Part shown: in pieces, positions 10,683 through 19,967 of the stretch
How positions within the stretch are numbered: position 1 is the stretch's first letter
How the letters are laid out: each line of letters opens with the position of its first letter
DNA from: Cupidesulfovibrio sp000226255
Lineage (GTDB): Bacteria; Desulfobacterota; Desulfovibrionia; Desulfovibrionales; Desulfovibrionaceae
Assembly (NCBI RefSeq): GCF_003402415.2
Contig: NZ_AP036014.1
Location: 3,720,001 to 3,784,000 of the forward strand
Length of the DNA: 64,000 nt
Direction: 5' to 3'
Notes under the pieces: model-generated
What the model was told of the DNA's origin: nothing
Seen by the model: only the letters and a program-made list of their open reading frames with translations
Database searches by the model: none
Translations under genes and position numbers: made by a program

Positions 10683-11245
10683 GGCCGGGTCCCTCACGCC
10701 GCTGCCCCTCCCTTACCTGGCGTCTGTTGCGCCCGCCCCGACTGGCCAGACTGACCAAACCGGCAAGACTGGCAAGACTGACAAAGCGGGCACGCCCACC
10801 AGGACCGGTGCGCCCGCTGCGCCACACCCCGCCCGCCCTGTCCCGCCTGTCCCGCTCCGGCCCACGCCCCTTCCCCGTCCGCTCCGTCCGGCTAAATCCC
10901 CCCGGCCTTCCGTCGCACATGCCCCCGCAGCAGCGAAAGCACCCTCCCCATCGGGTACGCCGCCATACCCGACACGTAACCCATATCCCCCTCTTGCCCA
11001 TCATGTCGCACCATGCCAGCATTGCGACATGATGCGACACTGTTCTCCATTCACGCCGCAGCACTCAGAAAAAATTCCCACAAATACGCACGCTGCAACC
11101 AAGCATCGGTGACCATCCGGCAAACGTGCGTCGCGGCTATGCAGTCCATGCCATCGTCATTACCACGCCATCAATGCGGCACTGCGTGCATCACACACGC
11201 CATTTCCGCTCCAACCATCCAATCACCATCAACAAAGGAGCATTC
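10683..11245. other. Non-coding region before the amino-acid transporter genes
   Basis: 563 nt without a convincing gene. 10740-10788 is a degenerate repeat of GACTGGCAA-like units. 11001-11039 holds the palindrome described separately. The promoter for the transporter operon should lie between 11040 and 11230, but no clear boxes were seen. Confidence 0.5.
11001..11039. promoter_or_regulatory. Candidate operator palindrome
   Basis: TCATGTCGCA (11001-11010) and TGCGACATGA (11023-11032) form a perfect 10+10 inverted repeat with a 12-nt spacer. A third half-site, TGCGACA, follows at 11033-11039. It lies about 210 nt upstream of the substrate-binding protein gene. It is a likely binding site for a dimeric regulator, possibly the neighbouring LuxR-type protein. 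Confidence 0.55.
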
Positions 11246-12073
11246 ATGAACATTCCCACCCAGGCGGCGCTCCTGCGGCCCGGCCCATCGCCGCTGCCGC
11301 GACTGTTCTCCCTGATCTCGCTGCTGGCCCTGCTGGTGCTGGCCCTCACGGCCTGTTCCAGCCCCCCGCCCACCGGGCTGGAACGGGTAAAAAAGGCAGG
11401 AAAGATCAGCTTCGCCATGAGCGGCGGCTATCCGCCCTTCAACTTCTACGACACCACCAACACCCTTACCGGCTTCGACGTGGACGTGGCCGCCGAGGTG
11501 GCCAAACGCCTTGGCGTCACCTCGGCCCCGGTCACCACGGATTGGAGCGGCATCATCGAGGGGCTGCGCTCCGGCGCGTACGACGGCATTCTGGGCAGCA
11601 TGGCCGTGACGGCAGAGCGCGGCAAGGTCGTCGATTTCTCCACGCCCTACTACTACTCGGGCGCGCAACTCATGGTGCGCAAGGGCGCGCCGTTCGCCAC
11701 GCCCGCCGGCCTTGCTGGCAAGACCATCGGGGTGGTCACCGGCACCACCTTCGCCGACGACGCCAAGGCCCTCGGCGCGGGTGAGGTGCGCCTGTACAAG
11801 GACGACAACCAGACCCTGATGGAACTTTCCACCGGCGTGGTGGACGGGGTGATCACCGACCGCGTGGTGGGCGTCACCGCCATGCAGGGCGGCAAGTTCG
11901 ACGTGGTGGCGCTGGGTTCGCCGCTGCGCAGCGAGGACATCGCCGTGGCCTTCCGCAAGGGCGACGACACCCTGCGGGCAGAAGTGGACCGCATCCTTGC
12001 CGCCATGCACGCCGATGGAACCCTGACGAAGCTCAGCGAAAAATGGCTGCACAGCGACATCACCAAACGGTAG
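11246..12073 (+). CDS. Polar amino-acid ABC transporter, substrate-binding lipoprotein
   Basis: A 275-residue binding protein of the family-3 solute-binding type (GlnH/ArtJ fold). The start at 11246 has AAAGGAG before it. The N-terminus is a lipoprotein signal with a hydrophobic stretch ending in the lipobox LTAC (cysteine near 38), so the protein is probably tethered in the periplasm. GYPPFNFYD, GFDVDVAAEVAKRLG and DWSGIIEGLRSGAYDGILGSMAVT are family-typical. It begins an operon with a permease (12243) and ATPase (12970) and is followed by kamA and ablB. Lysine is therefore the most attractive substrate, but sequence alone does not prove it. Confidence 0.9.
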   Translation: MNIPTQAALLRPGPSPLPRLFSLISLLALLVLALTACSSPPPTGLERVKKAGKISFAMSGGYPPFNFYDTTNTLTGFDVDVAAEVAKRLGVTSAPVTTDWSGIIEGLRSGAYDGILGSMAVTAERGKVVDFSTPYYYSGAQLMVRKGAPFATPAGLAGKTIGVVTGTTFADDAKALGAGEVRLYKDDNQTLMELSTGVVDGVITDRVVGVTAMQGGKFDVVALGSPLRSEDIAVAFRKGDDTLRAEVDRILAAMHADGTLTKLSEKWLHSDITKR

Positions 12074-12242
12074 GCCGGGCGGAGCGCGCGCGCCGTGGCG
12101 TCCGACGGGACGGTCGGCCCCATGACCATCACCATGGCTGGCGTCACCCCCGGCGCGACGCCGCGGCCCGCGTTCCCCGCCCCGCTCGCCCCATCCCCAC
12201 CATCCCTGATGCCGCAACCGCCGGATACGGGAGGCAGGAACC

Positions 12243-12899
12243 ATGAACTTCGACCTGAACGCAGTGGCCCATTACCTGCCCTACTTCCTGCCCGCCGCGT
12301 GGATGACCATCGAAATCACCGTGCTGGGCATCCTGCTGGGCACGGCACTGGGGCTGGCCGCCGCACTGCTGCGCCTGTCCGGCCGGTGGTGGCTGCAACT
12401 GCCCATGCGCGCCTACATCTACCTTATCCGGGGCACGCCGCTGCTGCTGCAACTGCTGTTCATCTACTTCGGCCTGCGCGGACTGGCGGGCTTCAGCGCG
12501 CTGACCTCTGCCGTGCTGGCGCTGGGCATCCATAACGGGGCTTACGTGGCCGAAATCTTCCGGGGGTCCATAATCTCCATTGCCGCCGGGCAGATGGAGG
12601 CCGCCCGCAGCCTGGGCATGACCCGGCACCGGGCCATGGTGCGCATCGTGCTGCCGCAGGCGCTGCGGCGGGCCATTCCCGCGCTGGGCAACCAGTTCAT
12701 CATTGCCCTCAAGGATTCGTCGCTGGCCAGCACCATCACCATCAACGAACTCTTGCTGAAGGCGCAACAGCTGGCCTCGTCCAACTTCCTGATGATGGAA
12801 ATGCTGGCCGTGGCCGCCATGTTCTACCTGTTCTACACTGCCCTGTTCAGCTGGCTGCTGGGCAGGCTGGAGGCGCGTCTTGGCGTGTCCGGGGCCTGA
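12243..12899 (+). CDS. Polar amino-acid ABC transporter, permease
   Basis: A 218-residue integral membrane protein of the HisM/GlnP family with about five hydrophobic segments. The cytoplasmic coupling loop contains the EAA-like motif EAARSLGMTRHRAMVRIVLPQA, which contacts the ATPase. GGGAGG precedes the ATG at 12243. A gap of about 170 nt separates it from the binding-protein gene and 70 nt from the ATPase gene. Only one permease gene is present, so it presumably forms a homodimer. Confidence 0.9.
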   Translation: MNFDLNAVAHYLPYFLPAAWMTIEITVLGILLGTALGLAAALLRLSGRWWLQLPMRAYIYLIRGTPLLLQLLFIYFGLRGLAGFSALTSAVLALGIHNGAYVAEIFRGSIISIAAGQMEAARSLGMTRHRAMVRIVLPQALRRAIPALGNQFIIALKDSSLASTITINELLLKAQQLASSNFLMMEMLAVAAMFYLFYTALFSWLLGRLEARLGVSGA

Positions 12900-12969
12900 G
12901 GCGGCATCCGGCGATGCCGCATCCGCCCCCCTCGCACACGACACGGCGCAGGCCCCGAAAGGAGGCACC

Positions 12970-13743
12970 ATGAACGATACCGCCACATCAGACCCATCGA
13001 GCATAACCGGCACAACGCCCGTCATCGACATTCAGGGGCTGCACAAGTGGTTCGGCGACACCCACGTACTGCGCGGCGTGGACCTGCAGGTCATGCCGTC
13101 CGACGTGGTGGTGCTGATCGGCGCCAGCGGCTCCGGCAAAAGCACCCTGCTGCGCTGCGTGAACCGCCTGGAAACCCATGACGAAGGCGATATCCGCATC
13201 TCGGGCGAACCCGTGCGCGGCGACGAACGCTACATCAACGCCCTGCGTGCCCGCGTGGGCATGGTGTTCCAGCACTTTCACCTGTTCCCGCACATGACCG
13301 CACTTGGCAACGTCATGGAGGGTCCAACCCAGGTGCGCGGCATGCCCCCGGCACAGGCCACCGACATGGCGCTGGGACTACTGGACCGCGTGGGGCTGGC
13401 CGACAAGGCCGACGCCTATCCCGCAACCCTTTCCGGCGGGCAGAAGCAGCGCGTGGCCATTGCCCGCGCGCTGGCCATGCAGCCCGAGGTGATGCTGTTC
13501 GACGAACCCACATCGGCCCTGGACCCGGAACTGGTGGGCGAGGTGCTGGCCGTCATGCGCGGGCTGGCCGACGAAGGCACCACCATGATGGTGGTGACCC
13601 ACGAAATGGGCTTCGCGCGGGAGGTGGCGGACGTTGTTGCCTACATGGACGAAGGGGCCATCGTGGAGATGGGGCCGCCCGAGCAGATATTCGACGAACC
13701 CGCCATGGAACGCACCCGCCGCTTTCTGGGGCAGATCCTTTAG
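12970..13743 (+). CDS. Polar amino-acid ABC transporter, ATP-binding protein
   Basis: A 257-residue ATPase of the GlnQ/HisP type. Walker A is GASGSGKST (about 48-56), the signature is LSGGQKQRVAIARAL, Walker B is VMLFDEPTSALDPE, and the switch histidine is in VVTHEMGFA. The start at 12970 has AAAGGAGG immediately upstream; an in-frame GTG or ATG further up would overlap the permease end. It completes a three-gene importer with 11246 and 12243. Confidence 0.93.
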   Translation: MNDTATSDPSSITGTTPVIDIQGLHKWFGDTHVLRGVDLQVMPSDVVVLIGASGSGKSTLLRCVNRLETHDEGDIRISGEPVRGDERYINALRARVGMVFQHFHLFPHMTALGNVMEGPTQVRGMPPAQATDMALGLLDRVGLADKADAYPATLSGGQKQRVAIARALAMQPEVMLFDEPTSALDPELVGEVLAVMRGLADEGTTMMVVTHEMGFAREVADVVAYMDEGAIVEMGPPEQIFDEPAMERTRRFLGQIL

Positions 13744-13902
13744 CTGGCCCTTTTAGCACCCGGCCTTGCACCCGGCCCGCCCGTCACGCCCCGGCCCGGC
13801 CCCATGCATCGGGCGCATCCGCAGCAGGCCATGGACTCACGTACTCCGGGCGGGGCACATCGGGCGCATCCGGCTCATTCACCCCTGGCAAAGGAGGCTT
13901 CC

Positions 13903-15234
13903 TTGAACATACCCGCGTTACACCACCACCCCGGCACTCTGCGAACCGCCCCGGCGACCCAGCTTGCCGACATGACCGACGACCCGCGCTGGCACGACTG
14001 GCGCTGGCACATCCGCAACGCCGTGCGCAACGTGGCCGATTTCGAGCGCGCTCTGGGCATACGCTTCACGCCCGAGCAGCGGCAGTTGCACCAACGCACG
14101 CTGGAACGCTTTCCCATGTCGGTGACGCCCTACTACCTGTCGCTCATCGACACGGAACACCACGCAACCGACCCGGTGTTCCTGCAATCCTTCCCCTCGT
14201 CCGGCGAGCTGGTGGTGGGGCCCCACGACATGGCCGACCCCTTGCACGAGGACAGCGACAGTCCGGCACCCGGCATCACCCACCGCTACCCGGACCGGGT
14301 GCTGTTCCACGTCAGCAACACCTGCTCCATGTACTGCCGCCACTGCACCCGCAAACGCAAGGTGGGCGACGTGGACTCCATTCCCTCGCGCGGCGACCTG
14401 GAACAGGGGCTGGAGTACATCCGCAACACCCCGCAGGTGCGCGACGTGCTGCTGTCCGGCGGCGACCCGCTGATGCTGTCCGACGACATGCTCGACTGGC
14501 TGCTGACCGAAGTGGAATCCATCGACCATGTGGAGGTGGTGCGCATCGGCACCCGCATGCCGGTGGTGCTACCCTTCCGCATCACCAGCGACCTCGTGGA
14601 CATGCTGCGCACCCATCACCCGTTGTGGCTGAACACCCACTTCAATCACCCGCGAGAAATCACCCCCGACGCCAGCCGCGCCCTGCGCCGCCTGGCCGAC
14701 GCGGGCATCCCGCTCGGCAACCAGACCGTGCTGCTGGCCGGGGTGAACGACTGCCCCCGGATTATCCGCGCCCTGAACCTGAAGCTGGTGCGCAACCGGG
14801 TGCGCCCCTACTACCTGTACCAGTGCGACCTTTCCGAAGGGCTGGCCCATTTCCGCACCCCGGTGGGCAAGGGCATAGAGATCATGGAAAGCCTGCGCGG
14901 CCATTGCAGCGGCTTTTCCGTGCCCACCTACGTTGTGGACGCCCCCGGCGGGGGCGGCAAGATACCGGTCATGCCCAACTACGTGGTGGCCTGGGGCGCG
15001 GGCAAGGTGGTGCTGCGCAACTACGAAGGGGTCATCACCACCTATCACGAACCGGACGACTACACCCCGACCCGCTGTGACCTGCGGTGCGGCGACTGCG
15101 CCCTGCAACTGCACGCCGGGGACGTGCCCGGTCATGCCGTAGGCGTGGAAAAGCTGCTCTCCGACTGGGACGACACCCGCAGCCTGACCCCGTCCGACAA
15201 CGAACGCATGGAGCGCAGGCGTGATGCATCGTGA
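13903..15234 (+). CDS. kamA: Lysine 2,3-aminomutase (radical SAM, PLP)
   Basis: Converts L-lysine to L-beta-lysine in the cytoplasm using a [4Fe-4S] cluster, S-adenosylmethionine and pyridoxal phosphate. The radical-SAM motif is CSMYCRHC (C141, C145, C148), followed by TRKRKVGD as in this family. The PLP lysine is expected in the C-terminal region around GGGGKIPVMPNY. I chose TTG at 13903 because AAAGGAGG lies directly before it; an in-frame ATG at 13804 would add 33 residues that lack family similarity. The 443-residue length fits. The stop overlaps the start of the acetyltransferase gene, so the two are translationally coupled as ablA-ablB. The pair makes N-epsilon-acetyl-beta-lysine, a compatible solute known from methanogens and some bacteria. 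Confidence 0.93.
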   Translation: MNIPALHHHPGTLRTAPATQLADMTDDPRWHDWRWHIRNAVRNVADFERALGIRFTPEQRQLHQRTLERFPMSVTPYYLSLIDTEHHATDPVFLQSFPSSGELVVGPHDMADPLHEDSDSPAPGITHRYPDRVLFHVSNTCSMYCRHCTRKRKVGDVDSIPSRGDLEQGLEYIRNTPQVRDVLLSGGDPLMLSDDMLDWLLTEVESIDHVEVVRIGTRMPVVLPFRITSDLVDMLRTHHPLWLNTHFNHPREITPDASRALRRLADAGIPLGNQTVLLAGVNDCPRIIRALNLKLVRNRVRPYYLYQCDLSEGLAHFRTPVGKGIEIMESLRGHCSGFSVPTYVVDAPGGGGKIPVMPNYVVAWGAGKVVLRNYEGVITTYHEPDDYTPTRCDLRCGDCALQLHAGDVPGHAVGVEKLLSDWDDTRSLTPSDNERMERRRDAS

Positions 15235-16246
15235 TGCGGCGGATTCCGTCCGGGCACACCCGGACAGAGCGGCACCGGACACGGCTGTTCCGGACAGGGC
15301 GCGGCCCGACGAGGTGATCCGCCACGGGCGCTCGCTGCTCCAGCACGGGCCGCTCAATGACCGGGTCTATCTGATGCAACTGGATGAGTCCGACCTCTCC
15401 GGCATGGCCTGCGTCATCGACCGGATGGAGGAACTGGCGGCACGCCACGGCTACACCCGGCTGTTCGCGCGGGTTCCGGAGCACGCGGCGCATCGTTTTC
15501 TGGAGCGAGGCTTTGCCGTGGAGGCCTACGTGCCGGGAATGTGCCGTGGGCGTACGGCCGGATGCTTCATGGGACGACACCTGTGGGACGCGCGTGCCGT
15601 GCCGCGCCGCCCCGGACTGCTGTGCGAGGTGCTGGCCCTGGCCAATGCCAAGAGAGCCGGGCTGGAACAAGGCGCGGCTTGCGCCCGGCACGGCGGTACG
15701 CCTTCCGACGCCGCCAGCGGAACGCCGGGGACGCAGCCGGACACGTGGCGGGTGGTCGAATTGGGTCCGAACCACGCCCCCGCGCTGGCCCGCCTGTACG
15801 CGGGCACCTTCGCCACCTATCCCTTTCCCGTACACGACCCGGCGTACCTTGCCCGATCCATGGCCGAAGGGGTGCTGTTCCACGGCATTGCGGACGACGG
15901 TGCCCTGCCCGGGCATGATTGCGGACCGACCGGAGGGGGCGATCTGCTGGCCGCCGCCTCGGCGGAGGTGGACATGGCGTGGCGCTGCGCCGAGATGACC
16001 GACTTTGCCACCCGGCCCGAGACGCGCGGACGGGGAGCCGCCCTGCGCCTGTTGCGGCACATGGAAGAGCGGGTACGCCGCATGGACATCCTTACCGCCT
16101 ACACCATCGCCCGTGCCGAAAGCCACGCCATGAACGTGGTGTTCGCGCGGGCGGGGTACACCCTGGCGGGCACCCTGCACAACAACACCAACATCGGCGG
16201 CGGGCTGGAAAGCATGAACGTGTGGTACCGGCACCTGCCCGAATGA
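15221..16246 (+). CDS. ablB: Beta-lysine N-acetyltransferase (GNAT)
   Basis: A 341-residue GNAT-fold protein that overlaps the kamA stop by 14 nt (GTG at 15221, ATG at 15224). The C-terminal third carries the acetyl-CoA loop ETRGRGAALRLLRHMEERV, and the end (ESHAMNVVFARAGYTLAGTLHNNT...GLESMNVWY) matches the AblB/YodP family as I know it. In that family it acetylates beta-lysine on the epsilon-amino group. The overlap and the kamA neighbour make this assignment stronger than the fold alone. The N-terminal half has its own partial GNAT-like segment (YTRLFARVPEHAAHRFLERG), also typical of AblB. Confidence 0.85.
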   Translation: MMHRDAADSVRAHPDRAAPDTAVPDRARPDEVIRHGRSLLQHGPLNDRVYLMQLDESDLSGMACVIDRMEELAARHGYTRLFARVPEHAAHRFLERGFAVEAYVPGMCRGRTAGCFMGRHLWDARAVPRRPGLLCEVLALANAKRAGLEQGAACARHGGTPSDAASGTPGTQPDTWRVVELGPNHAPALARLYAGTFATYPFPVHDPAYLARSMAEGVLFHGIADDGALPGHDCGPTGGGDLLAAASAEVDMAWRCAEMTDFATRPETRGRGAALRLLRHMEERVRRMDILTAYTIARAESHAMNVVFARAGYTLAGTLHNNTNIGGGLESMNVWYRHLPE

Positions 16247-16434
16247 CGGCAAGTTCGGGCAGGACGGCGAGACGCCAGGGGGGGACGTTTGAAGATGCAA
16301 CCTGACGCCGGGGCGTGCGGCCAGGCACCGGGACGGGCAGCCTGAAATCGGGGGAATCGCCTGACCTGCCGGGCGACGACTTCGTGCCTGGTCGGCATGA
16401 TGCGGCTCCGCGCGTGCAGGTCCCCTGTGGGATG

Positions 16435-17277
16435 CTACCCCGCCGCCTCCCACGCGGCGGCCAGTTCGCGCTCTTCCGGGGTCAGCAGTTCCAGCCAGCG
16501 GCGGCGGAATTCCATGTAGTGGTTGATGCGCAGGTCCTTCCACAGCGCCGGCCTGGTGTCCCACGGCTTCGGCCCGTGAAAGTGCACGATGCGCGCCCGC
16601 TCCAGCGCGTCGGCCCGGTAGGGCGGACAGTTCCACGAAGGGTCCAGCTTGGTCATGCGCTTGCCGAAGAAGTAGTTCAGCAGCGACTGGTCCAGGTTGC
16701 CGATGCGGTGCAGGTTCTGCACGCAGAAGGCCAGAAAGTTGTGCACGTGGTCGTGCTTGCGCAGCCGGGCAAGGTTGAACACCACCACCCCACTGCTGAA
16801 GGTCCAGATGGGAAACGGCAGCGGCACCACGTAGCGGCGGCCGCGCCATTCGTAGTCCAACTGCTCGTGGGCGTGGTGGAAGGGGGCGGTGGCCTCGCGT
16901 GCCATGGCCATGTATGGCGGGCGGATGTGCTCCGCGCCGTCGGCATCGCCCAGAATGGGCTGATGGAAGTAGACGTCGGAATCGCAGTACAGCACGTACT
17001 CGTCGTCGGCCAGTTCCGGCAGCAGGGCCAGTTCCAGCTTCAGAAACGCGCCGATGCAGCGGTGGAATTCGCGCGGGGCGTTATGCACGCCGATGACCGG
17101 GGTGTGCCGCACAAGCTGCACACCCTCCGCCAGCACCCCGTCCATGACCGCCGGGCTGGCACCGCCGTACACGCACACGCAGCGCGCGTCGGCGTGCAGA
17201 CGCCGCAGCGAACGCACGGCGGCACGCATCATCAGCAGATAGCGGGGGTTGTCGTCGATGCAGAAGACGATCTTCAT
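16435..17277 (-). CDS. Glycosyltransferase, GT8-like
   Basis: A 280-residue protein that begins MKIVFCIDDN and contains the DxD metal/nucleotide-sugar motif in YVLYCDSDVYF (about 94-104), LDQSLLNYFF and HFHGPKPWD. These are the landmarks of family-8-type glycosyltransferases (retaining, UDP- or other NDP-sugar donors). There is no signal peptide or membrane segment, so it is probably cytoplasmic. The ATG at 17277 lacks a good Shine-Dalgarno sequence, but upstream in-frame starts add a low-complexity Ala/Pro/Arg stretch. Donor, acceptor and role (cell-surface polysaccharide or flagellin glycosylation) are unknown. It is convergent with ablB. Confidence 0.7.
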   Translation of the reverse strand: MKIVFCIDDNPRYLLMMRAAVRSLRRLHADARCVCVYGGASPAVMDGVLAEGVQLVRHTPVIGVHNAPREFHRCIGAFLKLELALLPELADDEYVLYCDSDVYFHQPILGDADGAEHIRPPYMAMAREATAPFHHAHEQLDYEWRGRRYVVPLPFPIWTFSSGVVVFNLARLRKHDHVHNFLAFCVQNLHRIGNLDQSLLNYFFGKRMTKLDPSWNCPPYRADALERARIVHFHGPKPWDTRPALWKDLRINHYMEFRRRWLELLTPEERELAAAWEAAG

Positions 17278-17395
17278 GCGGCGGAGCGTCCGGCGTGCGG
17301 GTGCATGGGGATGGGGTTCCTGCCCCGCTCGTAGCCCATTTCCGGTGGCAAGGCCAGCGTGCGCGGGCGCGCGGCCAAATGGCGCCCCGGCGGCA

Positions 17396-18115
17396 TCAGC
17401 CGGACTGGCCGCCCCGCTCGCCCGAGCCGCCCGATTCGCCAACCCCGAAGGGGTCGGTCCACGGGTCCGGCTGGGCGTCATACGACCACGCCGACGGTTC
17501 TGGCCTGGCTCCCCTGCCGTTGCGCCCCGCGCCCCGTGCCTGTTCGGCCAGGCTGCGGCGCAGCAGCTTCACCCACACCTCGCCGGTGCCCGCGTGGAAC
17601 AGCAGCTTGCGGCCGCGCTCGCCCATCACGTGCTCGCTGGACAATACCAGCCCCTTGGTGCGCAGCAACTCGCGGGCAACCTGCACGTTGCGGCCGCCCA
17701 CGTCCACCAGCGAACGCACCTGCGACTTTTCCTCGGTGTTCATGCTGAACGCGCCGCCAAACAGCTTGGTCTCTATCTCGATGATGGGCACGCCCTTGCG
17801 GGTGAAGTGGCCAAGCACCGCCTCCACGGCGGTATCCACGTACTTGCAGGGATTGCAGTCGTAGTCGCGGCTGCCTTCGGCCGTGGGCAGCATGGCGTGA
17901 AAGATGCCCGCAAGGCCGCTGGGCCGGTGAAAGAACGTGACGGACACGCACGAGCCGAGCACCGTGGCGATGATGGCCGGACGCCGCGCCACGATGCCCT
18001 CGCCGATGCGCAGGTGCAGATGGCGCAGCCGTTCCTCCGCCAGTTCGCGCGGCATGACGGCCGGTATGGGGCATGCCCCGCGCCCGTAGAGTGTGTCGTC
18101 CGTGCCCTCGTCCAT
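17396..18115 (-). CDS. cheD: Chemoreceptor glutamine deamidase CheD
   Basis: A 239-residue CheD. Family proteins deamidate glutamines of chemoreceptors and act with CheC/CheX phosphatases in chemotaxis adaptation. The catalytic cysteine is in TVLGSCVSVTF, the histidine in GIFHAMLP, and KLFGGAFSM and VGGRNV are further family motifs. GGGGGGAGAG precedes the ATG at 18115. The last ~50 residues form a Gly/Pro/Ser-rich tail not usual for CheD. It has no chemotaxis neighbour here; a CheX gene lies at 52492. Confidence 0.92.
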   Translation of the reverse strand: MDEGTDDTLYGRGACPIPAVMPRELAEERLRHLHLRIGEGIVARRPAIIATVLGSCVSVTFFHRPSGLAGIFHAMLPTAEGSRDYDCNPCKYVDTAVEAVLGHFTRKGVPIIEIETKLFGGAFSMNTEEKSQVRSLVDVGGRNVQVARELLRTKGLVLSSEHVMGERGRKLLFHAGTGEVWVKLLRRSLAEQARGAGRNGRGARPEPSAWSYDAQPDPWTDPFGVGESGGSGERGGQSG

Positions 18116-18311
18116 CTCTCCCCCCTGTGCCGCCACGCGGGCGGCACGCATCCCGATACGTCATGAATGTCCTGGCCCCGTCCGGCCCCAAACCAAACGC
18201 GAGCGCTCGCGCGGCCAGCCCCCCGACCGGCAGCGCAACCGCCCGCGGCGGCGCACCACGCGCCGCCCAACCATCACACGGAAACGCGATGAAGCCCGGA
18301 AACCCTGTCCG

Positions 18312-18587
18312 TTACGGGTTCAGGATGTCCTTCAGTTCCTTCCCGGCACGGAACACGGGCAGCCGCTTGGGCGGCACCGCCACGGAATCGCCGGTCTTGG
18401 GGTTGCGGCCCTTGTAGCCCCGGTACCCCTTGATCTTGAACGAACCGAAGCCGCGTATCTCCACGCGGTCCCCTTCCAGCAACGCGTCGCGCACGCAGTC
18501 GAAGAAGGTGTTCACCACCGTGGTGGCGTCCTCTACAGGCAGTTCATGCTCTTCGGCAAGCGCTCGTACCAGTTCGCTCTTGTTCAC
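18312..18587 (-). CDS. HU/IHF-family DNA-binding protein
   Basis: A 91-residue histone-like protein: NKSELVRALAEEH at the N-terminus, VEIRGFGSFKIKGYRGYKGRNPKTG forming the DNA-binding arm, and a C-terminal PVFRAGKELKDIL. These proteins bend DNA and compact the nucleoid. The start is GTG at 18587, preceded by GGAGGT. The longer upstream reading frame is not supported by family length. Whether it works as an HU or an IHF subunit cannot be told. Confidence 0.93.
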   Translation of the reverse strand: MNKSELVRALAEEHELPVEDATTVVNTFFDCVRDALLEGDRVEIRGFGSFKIKGYRGYKGRNPKTGDSVAVPPKRLPVFRAGKELKDILNP

Positions 18588-18905
18588 GTGGACCTCCGTC
18601 GGACATGGCATTCCTGGGCCGTGCGGGGCATGTCGTGTGCTGCGGAGCCTCCACCGCGCCCCGGAACCCCGATGCGACGACACCGTGTGCGAAACATGAT
18701 TTCTGCCGGTATGTTGTGCGCATGCCCGACACTCTGCCGCCATGCCTTTCCGGCACTGCGGAAAAGGGACACGCCGATCGTCGCGGCCTTTGCCGCAGCA
18801 GCGTCAGCGCCCTTTTCCCCAATATTCCATTAATATCGTCTCCACCACGGCGTGACAAGGGGGGTAGGCGTATTTCATCGGCAGGTGCGCAACGTCATGC
18901 CGCGC
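18588..18905. other. Non-coding gap between HU and membrane hydrolase genes
   Basis: 318 nt without a supported gene. It holds the minus-strand promoter of the HU gene, with an AT-richer patch at about 18815-18845 that could contain it. No terminator was recognised for the downstream hydrolase gene. Confidence 0.35.
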
Positions 18906-19967
18906 CTACCGCACCACCGGCACCCAGCCGCCCTCCGCGCCAGGCCCGCCAGCGCTGCGCCCCTGCACGAAGCGGAAGCCCTCCAGTTGCCCGTCGGCCG
19001 AAAGGCGGGCGAACAGCTGAAAGGGCACGCCCTCGCCGCGCAGCATGCGCATGAAGGGCACCGTGGAGGCAAAGCGCAGGTCGCGGTAGGCCACCACGGG
19101 CGCGCCGTTCTCCTGCCGGGTTTCCTGGGTCATGAACATGGCGAAGCGGCCGTAGACGCGGAACAGCTCCTCTGCCTCGGAAAGGCGGCGGTACAGCACC
19201 GGGTCCGCCTTCTCGAACAGCTCGAAGGCCAGCGGGGCATCGGGGTGCAGCAACTGATAGCGGGCCATGCCGTAACGGCGGCCATCGTCGGTCACCACCT
19301 TCCAGTTGAACGGGGCCAGCGCCTCGGGGATCACCGCGACGGACTGCGGGGGCATGGGCTGGGCGGCCAGCCGGGCGGCCACGGTATCGTGCACGTGGCG
19401 CTGCACGGCCAGCGACGCGCCGGGCCACAGCAGCGTCCAGGCAAGGCCCGCCGCCGCGAAGGCGCGCCGGTGCGTCCGGCCCATGGCCGCCACGATGAAC
19501 GCCAGCATGGCGATGGTCATCACCGGGTCGATGATGAACACGGCGGGCAGCGCCACCCGGTAGTCCGAAAAGGGCAGGAACACCTGCGTGCCGTAGGTGG
19601 TGATGCAATCCAGAAAGATGTGCAGCAGTATCAACGCATAGGCGGCCAGGGCGTACCGGGCATAGCCCCACGCATGCACGCCGCCGGGCGGGCCGGAACC
19701 GGCTTCTGGCGGGCCTTGGGGCGCGCGCCGCAGCAGCGGCAGGAACAACAGCGCCATCAGCAGGGCCATGCCAGCTCCGCCCAGGAAGGAATGGGTGATG
19801 CCGCGGTGCACCGTAAGGTAGGCCAGCGGCGTGGAGCCGAAGAACACGTCCACGTCGGGCAGCACCGCGCAGATCAGGGCAAAGGGCATGAACCAGCGGC
19901 TGCGCCGGGTTCCGGGCAGGGTCATGGCGACAAGCGCGCCGCTGGCGAGATGGGTTACCGGGTCCAT
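18906..19967 (-). CDS. Membrane-bound metal-dependent hydrolase (DUF457/YdjM type)
   Basis: A 353-residue protein with an N-terminal membrane domain of about four helices carrying metal-ligand motifs: MDPVTHLASGAL, VLPDVDVFFG, HRGITHSFLGG and HIFLDCITTYGTQ. These His/Asp motifs define the inner-membrane metal-dependent hydrolase family. The C-terminal half is soluble and less conserved. GGAGGT precedes the ATG at 19967. Substrate unknown in the family. Confidence 0.8.
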   Translation of the reverse strand: MDPVTHLASGALVAMTLPGTRRSRWFMPFALICAVLPDVDVFFGSTPLAYLTVHRGITHSFLGGAGMALLMALLFLPLLRRAPQGPPEAGSGPPGGVHAWGYARYALAAYALILLHIFLDCITTYGTQVFLPFSDYRVALPAVFIIDPVMTIAMLAFIVAAMGRTHRRAFAAAGLAWTLLWPGASLAVQRHVHDTVAARLAAQPMPPQSVAVIPEALAPFNWKVVTDDGRRYGMARYQLLHPDAPLAFELFEKADPVLYRRLSEAEELFRVYGRFAMFMTQETRQENGAPVVAYRDLRFASTVPFMRMLRGEGVPFQLFARLSADGQLEGFRFVQGRSAGGPGAEGGWVPVVR

